Below are positions 36,752 through 47,756 of a DNA stretch of 64,000 bases, piece by piece (positions within the stretch are counted from its first letter, which is position 1; each line of letters opens with the position of its first letter). The notes below the pieces were generated by a model that was given only the letters and a program-made list of their open reading frames with translations, did not search any database and was not told where the DNA came from. The position numbers were made by a program, and so were the translations under genes. The stretch comes from Polytrichum commune. Taxonomy: Eukaryota > Streptophyta > Polytrichopsida > Polytrichales > Polytrichaceae. The stretch spans positions 2,108,501 to 2,172,500 of the forward strand of contig OX485805.1 of NCBI GenBank assembly GCA_950295325.1, read 5' to 3'.

Positions 36752-37299
36752 TACTTTATGTATGCCCAATGAGAGGTGACTTATTGAATGCTCCCTTTTC
36801 TTGGAGCCATATACATGTTAAGATGCATTTGGCGTGGCAAATATGAGTTGGGCCCATCCTCCCTCCCATGGGGCCCACTCATTGGCCAAAGCCCTCCCCC
36901 CCCCTTTTCACAAGCTTTTCTTTTTGGTTAAACATTGTGCATAATTTACAAAGATCCAAGATTTTAAAGAAAAGTGAATCATTTATAAGTTACCCACATG
37001 TCATTACAATCTCTTACATTCTCACTTTAATTTCAATAGAGTCGTTTCAAGTCACCTTTTTGTGTAAATTTTGTCATAGAGAAAGCCCGGCAACCCCTTC
37101 TCAATGCTAGATACTATTATGGAATATCACTCTAACTTTGGATTCAATTCATTATATAACCCATGTAATTTGTAGTTCACAGTATTTGTGGCGATGAGAT
37201 TAAACTGAGGATTTGACTTCTGGAAATTGTAAAGGTAACTTGACTTTGAAAATTTGAATAGTTTATAGATGAGTATATATGAGGTACATATCGCACTAT

Positions 37300-38240
37300 C
37301 ATTCTATATATGTATATAATCAAACTTATAGGACGCTCAGGACGTCAATATATTCAAACTATAATTAATTTGATGCCGAATTGTATCAACAAAAGACAAT
37401 ACGAGTCCAACATTAGTATAACCTCTTGCAAAGAACACCCGGAAGCACTTGGAAAAATGGTGAAAACCAGTTGGATACATCTTCAGGGAGCGCTAATGAT
37501 GCAAATTTGAACTGGTATTGAAATGGCATTGAAATCACTAGTCACAAATTCTGAGACGTCGTGAACATGAGCAACAGAGTGCCTCTTCGAACCTCAAGTC
37601 TGGCATTTGCTTGTAATGTAGAAGAACTCAGTCACAACATCAGCACACGAAATAACCACAATCCTACCAAATATCAATGTGCCACATGACAGCTAATTGT
37701 GATCATTTGACAAAATCATTAAATGAAGAAAAGAATCAAGGAGGTATACTCTGGCAAAAAAACAACTGGAAGCAATTCAAAAAGTGGTCAAGACCAGATA
37801 AAGTAGAGCGTGTCAAAATCAACACCCTAAAAGCTTGCACAATAAGTACACATTGATTATGCAAATGTCCACCACATGAAGAAAATGTGTTGGTTTTGAA
37901 GTCATCTACCAATAAATCCTTGAATGCTTGTAACATTTGCATGCAATATTCAAATAAGACATACTTTGTACATTGGAATCCCCTGTCAATTGCTAACGAG
38001 AATCATTTGTTTTGGTATTTTTTTCTTGATCTAATGATAAGATCTATGCTCAGCACTTAATGTGACAGTTATAGCACCATCTACCTTATATGCATCTTCA
38101 GGAAGGCTGATGGTGCAAACTAGAACGGCCATCAATAGTGGATTGGAATGACTAGTCACACATTTGGAGGCCGCTAACACACTGATAAGTAATGGATTTC
38201 CAGCAGAATGGCTTGACCCCCACATAACCAATTGCATAAC
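37300..38240. repeat. Diverged duplicated segment downstream of cytochrome b5
   Basis: A block near 37470-37560 (ACATCTTCAGGGAGCGCTAA, GATGCAAATT, ATCACTAGTCACAAATTC) recurs near 38090-38180 (GCATCTTCAGGAAGGCTGAT, GGTGCAAACT, TGACTAGTCACACATT). A related piece (GGAAGCA.TT..AAAA.TGGT) is at 37440 and 37770. No gene was found. Confidence 0.55.
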
Positions 38241-38521
38241 ACATAGATATAGTAGGTAGTACCTCCTAACCTTGGAGGACTATAGAATATATTCTTGGTA
38301 TCAGATCCAAAGTACTATGAATATGACTCATAAAAACAATGTCTGTACATTCACAAATGGTGCATGCTGGACTCAGGTTGACACTGTTCTCTTAAAATTA
38401 AGAGATGAGTAGCAGCATGTCTGGAAGTAAATGAAGAGGTATCCATAATTTAAGACTAAGCAAATTGCGCCTTGTTTTAACAATCCCTCATGTTTTCAAC
38501 AAGCACTGGACTTTTTCTAAC

Positions 38522-40480
38522 CTAGTCTTTGCTGACCTTGTCCTCAGATTTGCCATACTTCCGTAATGCAAATGCCACTCCCAGAAGTACCAGGGGCACC
38601 AAAAATTGGAGAACTTTACTGAACATGCCTACAGTATTTGTGGAAGCAGGGGTTTTAGAGAAATCCTTGAGTTCTTTAGAATCATTTTGAGCCTTCTTTT
38701 GGTCCAATGCTTCAGGACACTCACCCACATAGAAGTCCTTCAGTTGCTCCTTGGCACTCTTGCTGTGGCCAACATCATCAAAGTCCTCCGTGGCATCTCG
38801 CCCTGAATTGAGCAACATTTACATTTATTAGGTATGCACCACTCTTAGAACATGCAACCACATCGAATGCTGTATGTCCTGTGTCGAACTTAATTCACTA
38901 GCACTAACTGGTACTCCTTTTCCATGCCAAAAAGATTTCACAAAATGGAACATAACAAAGAGTCTATGTCATGCCGAACATGGTTCAAGCGCAAGCTTGT
39001 AATTGTCCAAGTGCAAACAAAAAGTCCTCTTGAAGAAGGTTGCCCTCTTATATGTTTGCACACAACCCCCTTCCATTTCTCAAACAGCAAATGCCTTCCA
39101 CTTCTAAAGCATCTTAGTGTTGCATTGACGCATTGACTACCTACTTGGCAGCCACATTCCATCATCAAGTATCTAAGTGTTCCTTAGACCTAACAAAAAT
39201 ACCTTAGCAGGATTTCATTACTTTGCGCTGGTACATACCCCTCTTCCACGGCAGAAAGATTTCGCAAAAGGAAACAAAACTAGGGATCTATGTCATGTAC
39301 ATCATGACAAACATGGCTCAAGTGCAAGCTTGTGATTACACTAAGTACAAAACGAGAAGTCATCCTAAAGAAAGTTGCTCTCTTAATTGTGAAGACACAA
39401 CCCCCTTCCATTTCTCAAGCATCTAAGTGTTGCAGTGACTAACCTACTTGGCAGCCACTTTCCATCCTCAAGTATCCAAGTGTTCCTTTTCACTAAGGGA
39501 AATACCTTGTCAGGATTGGATTTTTTTGCACTGGTACCCCTCTTCCATGCCAAAAATATTCCACAAAAGGGAGCAAATCAAGGCATCTACATCATAAAAA
39601 ACATGATTCAAGTGCAAGCTTCTGATTGCACTAAGTGCAAACGCGAAGGCATGTTGAAGAAGGCTACTCTCTTATATGTGTGCACACAACTGCCTTCCAT
39701 TTCTCAAGCATCTAAGTGTCCTGGTCACGGTGACTAACCTACTTGGGAGAATGTTTTCCCTGCTTGTCCTTCCCTACTCACTACAAGCAACTATCCACGG
39801 TTGGATGAAGTTAATCGATAACCAATAGGAGATTGTTTTTTCTCCTCTGTATCTAGTGCTCCCTCAACTTATAATCCCCCCCATCTCAATGTTGGGACCC
39901 CCTATCCTACTGCTTCTAAACAAATCCACTGTCAAATGGACTTAAGAGCGTAAATAGGTAGTAGGAGATATATGTATCAGAGTGGTTCCCGCCATAGCCT
40001 GCCTGTCGAAGAAGCATCACACAATCCAATCCTCTTCACCATGGACGCAAAAACTACAAATTTTCTCCGAGAGAGGAGAGGGCAACCAGAAATCGCAAAA
40101 ACACTTACATTTGACCTCAAGAGGCTCGATTACGTAGACACCGACCAACACAAAACAAACCGACAGGAGAAATCCAACAAGAAGCACCCATATCATCACA
40201 TATCACATCATACCTGCGGATTGTAGAAGGACGTCATCACCTCCCGGGTGGTCATCCATAAACTTGGTCACATCATACACCTGCCGAGACAAAACAAACA
40301 AATAAATATCCGAATCCATTCTGAGCACAAACCAAACCAAACCAAAACCAAAACCAAAACCCATTGCCCAAGAAACCTGTCACCGACCTTGCCTTCGATG
40401 ACCATCCAGCAGTCATCCTGGACGGTGTGCTCCCCCACCTCCTTCATGCTGAAGACGACCTTCTTCCCTGCGTCCTCCAT
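38522..40480 (-). CDS. Cytochrome b5, ER-type tail-anchored, 3 exons, complete, 146 aa
   Basis: Electron carrier that supplies electrons to ER desaturases, hydroxylases and some P450s. Exons: 40480-40388, 40280-40214, 38802-38522 (93+67+281 nt = 147 codons, phases 0 and 1, GT-AG borders). The haem-binding fold is intact: [38 protein letters not shown] with axial His at ~42 in HPGG, and [12 protein letters not shown] with the second axial His at ~66. A charged linker follows, then the hydrophobic tail [18 protein letters not shown] (~118-135) and a polar end, typical of a tail-anchored ER or outer-mitochondrial cytochrome b5. The start is the first ATG in exon 1; a GA-rich stretch lies just upstream of it (40482-40505), in the probable 5' UTR. 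Length is slightly above the plant norm (~135-140). Intron 2 (1.4 kb) is mostly tandem repeats. Very secure. Confidence 0.96.
38905..39750. repeat. Three ~300 bp tandem repeats in cytochrome b5 intron 2
   Basis: Units begin near 38908, 39227 and 39529, each with CTGGTAC then CTTTTCCATGCC or CTCTTCCA(C/T)G, then AAGATTTC(A/G)CAAAA or a variant. They run through CAAGTGCAAGCTT or GCGCAAGCTTGTAATT, CACAAC..CCTTCCATTTCTCAA, CATCTAAGTGT and CCTACTTGG(C/G)AG. They fill about 60% of the intron. Confidence 0.82.
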
Positions 40481-41619
40481 CTCTCGCGCTCTCTCTCTCT
40501 CTCTACAGACAGAAGGGATAACTTCTGTGTCTACAGAGAAAGATTGGGACACAGATAAATATAAAACTAACTAAGTACGTAAGTTTGCAGCTCGGAGAAG
40601 CGACCGAGCGAGGGAGAGGGAGAACGAGATCTTTTGTGATACTTCGTCGGCTGGGAGGAGCCTGTTGCTGGTCCTTTGCAAGAGGAGCTTCGGTGTTGAC
40701 GAAGGACTGAGGTTTTGGTCACGGTGCGCGGGCACGGGGTGCGCTAGACTACTCATAGGCCCACGCCACACACCCGGCCCTCCCTACCTACCTGAGCTGC
40801 ATGTGCCACAAGTATGTATGTATGTAAACTCTCTTTCTTCTCTTTAGGGTAGACAAACTCATTTCCGTTACCCGGAAGCAATTTATCATAAGCAATTTAT
40901 TTCCAAGTTTTGAAATTATTGTAACTTTTTGAAGACAAGATATTCTCCCAACCCGTATGTGCAACATAGGTTGACCTGTTGTCAATAATTGGGAGACGAA
41001 AATTGGAATACAATCAGTACCCTTTTCAAGGAACCCATATTCTTGTCCTTGTGACCAAGTCTTTTCCATCATGCCAAATATGAAGGCTGCATGGGTGATA
41101 CATCACAATTTTCTTCATCATGTTAGCAAATGACAAGACAAGGTGTGGAACTTCATAGTTTCAGGGGACTCTATGTATCAATATCTGTTTTATTTTTATT
41201 TATTTTTATTTGTGGGGGTGGGGGCATTGGAAATGGGTATGTCTAAGGTTGGTTTAGACTGCAATGAAGTATTGCATTGGTCAATGAAGAATTTCAACCC
41301 AAGACAAGGTTATTTAAGGTAACAATTGGTATGGCAAACAAGGTGGAGGAGGGAACAAAAAAAGAAGAAGCAAAAAGTGTTGCCATGTTGGCAACCGTGT
41401 CATTTTGTCATCCATGCTTGAGGTTCTCCACAAGAGAAGTCTTGGCCGTAGTGTAAACCTTGGCCAGTGAAGAACCCATTTCATAGCCACTCACATTGCT
41501 CCATTTCCCTAAAACTCTTGACCGGTGCACTTCTTGACCGTAGCCTCAACCGACCCTAAGGTACATGGGACTTAAATGGTTACTTTTTTCCAACTAACCC
41601 ATTTCCCCTAGGATTGAAA

Positions 41620-42715
41620 CACGCGTTTAGTACAAGATGGTCAACGAAGCCAAATCGAGGCCATACTTGCCACTTTCCTCATAATTTTTGGAGCTCGTAT
41701 GAGCATCTTATTCATTATCAAAATGAAGACTTTCGTACTCATCAAATGAGCACGTAGGTCTTCTCCTCCTCTTAATTATGCTGATTATTGAGTTGGAATG
41801 GCTCTCATATTCTGAGCACATTATCCAATCTCTTTCAAACATATGTCTTTTGGGTATCTGTTCTTGGAGCTACACCAAACCATATACCACTTAAATATAG
41901 GTGTCTGAATAAGGAAAGTAACCAAAGGAGGGTTGTCTACCTTAGGTGATCTTTTCTTAAATGTTGTTTTACATAGAGACCAAGGCCGTGAATGTATAAA
42001 CCTAAGGGCCCTTGAAAATCATCCAAAGGCCATACTGTGGAAATAGAAAAAAATCCAATTTTGCAATTCATGGGTCCTCAATCTTAGTGTAATATGAAGG
42101 TGGACCATGTATTGGGGGACTACAACATATGTTCATGTTTAGGTCCCCATCATGGCAGTATAATATTTATAGGAGCCAATGGCAATTTAATTGATTGCCA
42201 TAGATTCTTGTTTTGCGTTAGACTTCACCTCCTTGTCATGGGCCTAACCCAATACATGGTAGACCATGAATCGTTGTCCACTTGATGTCATGTAAAACAC
42301 CATTTAGATATTTCATCCATTTGAATTTCTTCTTGCCTTCAAGCTCTTAAGGTCTAGTGTTAAAGTGAACTTGGACCATCTCCAACTTCTCAACCAATCA
42401 CATAATTAGTAAATCACGGGTCTAGGGCCCTCAAGCTCCAATGTAAAGTGGTCTTGAACCGATCGACTTTTATTTAAATGTCTAGAAGCTAAGGTATGCA
42501 AGTTTTACTCAATTACACTCTTAATCGGACACCTATATTTGATTGGTGTGGTTAGGTGAGGAACAAAGAACAAACACCATAAAGACACATGTTTAAGAGA
42601 GGTTGGATTGTGTCTTCAAATTTAAGTACTCCACACTCGATAGTGAACACAATGGGACAAACTATATATCTAGTTAAGGAATCCACAAACATGCACTTCC
42701 AATAACCATGTGTAA
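41620..42715. mobile_element. Fold-back repeat family, element with widely spaced arms
   Basis: The forward arm (about 41620-41935) has GGAGCTCGTATGAGCATCTT, ATTATGCTGATTATTGAG, GAGCACATTATCCAATCTCT and AAATATAGGTGTCTGA. The inverse arm (about 42520-42715) has CGGACACCTATATTTGATTG, GTGGTTAGGTGAGG and AAAGACACATGTTTAAGAGA. The interior of ~580 bp is non-coding. Confidence 0.65.
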
Positions 42716-45164
42716 AAAAAGGGGGATATGATTTTAATTTGGTTCTTGTTAATGTTTCATCATAGATTTGTCAATGCAACATAAATTTGAAGTTGTAAAT
42801 TGGATCTATAGAAGAGGGAGAACAAGAAAAACTACAAAAACTAACATTGTAAACCCGTAGACCTTCATCATTCTTTGACAACCAATTTAGAACCCCAATG
42901 CTTGAATGATACATACCTCACACAAATATATACCCACACAACATAGAAGAAATGGTGTTTCCTACCCAACCTCCCCAACCTCTAGGTACTATAGAGTTAG
43001 AAATAAGGAAAGTGGGGGAATTTCATGTGGATTTCTCCATTTTAAGTGTAACCGGAAAGTCTTGGAGATCCTTTATAAGTTCGGAGGAGTTTGGTGTTGT
43101 TCCTTTGTGAGAGCTTTGGATGAAGGACCGAGCCTTCAATGGGCTTCAGTGGGTCCATGAGCATAGGGGGTGTTATCATTGCTAAGCTACACTACTTGTA
43201 GGTCATTGCACACACCCAACCCTACCTGCCCACCTACTTGTTTGCAAGTGCTACAATAGTTTTCAAAGCTCCAAATCATAACATTATTCAACCTTGCCAA
43301 GAGCCTTGTCGTGGGTCCAGAATATACGATGAATTCCCAAATTATGCTTCTTGGGTTGTGGATTCAACATGGATTGGACATGCCTTACTGCAAATAGATG
43401 TGCACCAATTGTTGTGCCCTTTAACTTTGTGGAATCCTCCAGACTTGGAATAGGTAGTTGTCCATCTAACTCATATTACCTTCAGTGTTGATGAAGGATC
43501 GACTGTGCAAGAATTTTCCTAAGCATAATGCTACCATTGCAAGGCTAGGTAGGATACTACTTGTAGCCCCATCCCACATACCCGACCCTACATACATGTT
43601 TGCATGTGCTACACCAACTTTCAAAGTAGGATGATCAAAGCATTATTGAGCATTTGTCGGGAGTTTTGTGAGCCCATAACAAATGTATGGCATATTATAT
43701 AAGGACAATCCCCAAATTTTTGCTTCATGGGATGTGGATTTAACCTAAATACGATGTGCCTTATTGCAATTATGCATTAGCAATTGTGTCCATAAGCTTC
43801 GTGGTCCCACCCTCAAACCGCTTTTAACAATGGGATACGTATCCATCCATTTGACTCACACATTGAGTGAGAGATTCATTGTTGATGGAAGATTGAACTT
43901 GTAAGGTAGCCTACTCATATCCCCTCGCCAAATGCCATATGCTACAATAGCTTTCAAAGCCTCTAGGTATAATGGAATGAATTCGATTTACAATCTAACC
44001 ATAAAAAAACACATGTATAAAAAAAATCATCGGATTACATGCTCGATAATTGTTACCTATAGCTGGGGGGGGAGGGGGAAGACATGTGATCAATGAAGAA
44101 GAAAAACAAATCTTCACTTTGATAGTGAACAAGACATTCATATGAGCTCTAAACGTTTATGAAGAAAATGGTTGCATCCTCAACTAAGATGCACTACTCA
44201 TTGGTACTAATCACGTGCTTAATATCCTAAAGGAAGTACGTGTAGAACTAAAAATGTATGATTGTAAAAAGCTAGAAAATCCAAAGTATAACAATTTGAA
44301 ACGAATCATGTCAATGTCAATTCAAGAAATTAATTCATCCAATTTGAGAAACCGAACCTTAAATTCAAAAGTAAGATCCATAGCGGGGTGTTATGGACCT
44401 CAAATTTCTTGGACGCGGACCGAAACGCAAACCCATCCTCACCTCATACTCCATATGCACGTGTTCAATAGGACCGAGAATAAGTATGGTCCCCTAATCC
44501 TGCACACACAGTTCCTTGAATATGCTCTCGGAATCAAATCTAGGGTTATGTTTGTGGTTTCCTAGATGGGTGATGCTTTGTTCCACAAAGCTGATATAAT
44601 ATTGCGATTATGACATGAACATTTTCTGAACCTCCCAATCCACACTCATACCGGATCCCGAAATCTTCTTAAAAAGCATAAACTTATTGTCTTGGAGGTT
44701 TCCCGGTGAGCGAACCACTTGAAAACCGAAAAAGTTGATTTTGTTTGAGAGGAAGGAGCTATAAAGTTTAGAACATTCATAACATTATTCATATCCATAA
44801 TAATGTTATGCAGGAGTGACGATATTCCATATGATGTTCTTGGAATATTCTTCACATGCAGATTGGATATGGGGAATGATCCTTGGTTTGTTGTTGATCC
44901 CATGTAACATTGTTATGGATCTGAATACTGTTATGTTTGTCTATGAGATCAAGTGATTATGTTATGAGAAATTGCAACTTTTTACCTGCAAAATACTACA
45001 ATGTTAGGTTGAACTTGCAGTTAGGCATGGAAGTTTCCAAGGTTGTTGACTATTGTTATGTTCTTATCAAGGGTTTTTATCAGTATAAAAGAATGTCTTT
45101 GTAAGTAGTGGCTAAGGCATGTGGGTCCTAAAATGATTACTTTTCCCGATTTGCCCCAGTTCTC

Positions 45165-47345
45165 CTAGCTTGATATGAAATATGTTTACTACAAGATGGT
45201 CACCAAATGCAAATTGAGGTTGTAGCCATTTTCTTCATATATATTTGGAGCTCGTATGAGTATCTTAAGCATTAACAAAGTGAAGATTCTCATACTCATT
45301 TTAATGATCATATAAGTCTTCCACCCCCCCTCTCATCAATTATGTTGACTATATGTACCTAGAATGGTCATCATATCACCAACCTTTGTCAAACACATGC
45401 TTTTTTTGTATCCTTCCTTGGGAGCCACACTGAACCATACAACACTCGGTATATAAGTGTCCTATTAAGAAAAGTAAGTGAATAAGGGTTGTCTAGCTTA
45501 GGACCCTAGGTCTGGAAATTCTTTGTTGCAACAAACTTTCAAGCAAACTTCTTCCTCTTACACATTTTTATTTGGTTGCTGGTCTAGTCCCTTGTGCACA
45601 TGATCTATTTGTAGATTCTACTAAGTAATCTCAACTTTATAGAAAGTTTATCATTTCATCAAGAGATCCACACTTAATTATTTGGAGAGAGAGAGAGAGA
45701 GAGAGATCACCTTGATCAGAGCCGTGAGCTCATATGTTCTATGCGTAACATACTATTAAAGGGGCTATCATATTTGTCACTAAATTATCATTCATGTATT
45801 CACAAACCCCTACTACATGTGTTGGAATTTCTAGAAGTGTCCACTATGAGGTAAATGGGCCCCAATTATGTTGACATTTGAACTTAAACTAATTTACACA
45901 TTTTGAACACCTAACCCGATCTCTATAAAGCACATATCTTTGTGATGACCATTCTTAAAAGGGTGTTGACTCTCTTTAGGGATACAAACCAACTAGGTTA
46001 AATCCAAGAGTAGGTGTCCAAATATTTGTAGTAACCAAATTAGGCCTATCTCCCTTAATAATACTTTTAAGGAAACATACATCACTAGATGACCACCGGG
46101 TATGCTTCTCTAGCTATACATGTATTTGAATTGGCCATGACAATTGAGAGATCATAATTTTTGAAGCTCATATGAATATTGGGCACTTGTATATTGGTTT
46201 AGCCTTGTACACAATTCCATCTGCAAATTGAAACACATGGAGAACTATAACATAACACAACCTACAATGACCTCCATCATCCAAATAGGATACATTATAC
46301 AAGATACATTCTAAGGATCCTAGGTACATGGTAATTCCAATCACATACTTTCAAAGCCCACTATGTGGAGTTATTGTTAAGTTAAAAGCTCTCAAAAACT
46401 CATGAATTGGTAGGGAGTTTCGCCCCATTTTTGACATTTTATAGTGTGTGGGCTAATGAATGACTCTTGAAGGCAAAATCATCCCAAAGGAAGGTACTAG
46501 GAAGGTCACAATGGGTATCATTGTGTTTCCTCGTGAAAATTGATTGTCAAATGGTGATATCCCACTCCAATATGAAGGGATGGATGTTCACAAGAGATTT
46601 TTAAAGTCAAGAATGGACAAACTTTTGCCTTTGTTGATACATTTTATTTATAGCAACTTCACATTAATTTGATTGAAAATTGTCAACATTTGATGGAATC
46701 TTTTCTTACCTCAAAGTGCATATCTATTCTTATTACAATCTTGAAGTTTTGGACTATGATTTTATTGCGTGTATTTATCACAAGTTCTTGATGTTCAATG
46801 ATTCTAATTGATTATTAACAAACCATCAAGTTTACTAAATATTGTATTGTATTGATGTGATATTCAAATCATTACCAACAACTTTTCGGTTTAGTACAAT
46901 TGAAATCGAGCTCTAGAAAGCTTACATTTTGGTGGTCTAATGAAACCACAATACGCTCCAAGAGGTTAAGGGTTGAGGAGTGTTCATGTGATGTCAAAAC
47001 CCCCGATTTTGGTGAGATGAAGGGGAGGCATTTGACTTTGATCAGAGGATTGTAGATGTATAAAAAGATTTCATGGCAAATTTTTGAAACCAAATAGAAT
47101 GGTGCTCTCGAAAGTTTGACAAGGAGTTCCATTTATGTTCTTCGATTTTGTTTCTTGATTATACCCCTTATATTTGATTGATGTGTGATTAAGTTGGTTG
47201 AGGATCAAAGAACAAAGACCATAAAGACACATATTTGAAACTATTGGACTACATCTTCAAATTTTAAAACTACTCCACACTCAATGGTGAACATAATTGG
47301 GACTTGGACCTATCTATTTAGATAAGAAATCAACAAACATGCACT
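45165..47345. mobile_element. Fold-back repeat family arms at 45165-45485 and 47160-47345
   Basis: The forward arm carries TTTGGAGCTCGTATGAGTAT, AATTATGTTGACTATATG and CTCGGTATATAAGTGTCCTA. The inverse arm carries ATTTGATTGATGTGTGATTA, AAAGACACATATTTGAAACT and CTCCACACTCAATGGTGAAC. The 1.7 kb between them is not recognised, and the arms may belong to separate insertions. Another partial inverse arm is at 44085-44225. Confidence 0.5.
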
Positions 47346-47756
47346 TCTGAGAACCATAACTAAGTCACGGGAGGTCCAATTTCCAATCTGTTTTTTTATT
47401 TTATTTTAATAATCGATCCTTATTGTAGATTTGCTGATGCACAAACACAAGCTTCGTTGTGTAAATCCACTTGGTACAATTAGTTTGGAGAACACGAAAT
47501 ACAAACCGAACAACACCCACATACCTTCTGAGAGGTCAGTTGGTAACATGCTTGCAGTATATTCTGCTGCAAATTGAAACACGATGGTCTTATATGGAGA
47601 ATAAGTACAGAAATGGCATGCAGAAAGCAATTTTACGCCATTCAAATGAGAGACAGAGAGAGCTAAATGGAGCTCTGGAGTCGTTGCACTTTCATCTCAA
47701 GATTCTACCAAAACTAGAGAAAACTTTTTTTGTCCACCAATTAAGTTATCCAGCTC

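Larger units (their letters stand above)
40510..47755. other. Intergenic, rich in fold-back repeat arms; no gene recognised
   Basis: No conserved coding sequence was found on either strand. The region holds several arms of the fold-back family listed separately, a GA run at about 45684-45706, and other dispersed fragments. A degenerate promoter for cytochrome b5 must lie in the first few hundred bases but cannot be delimited. Confidence 0.5.

Noticed and set aside
38290-38305. TGGTATCAGAT, resembling a retrotransposon primer-binding site
   Set aside because: No long terminal repeat end, polypurine tract or gag-pol coding sequence nearby.
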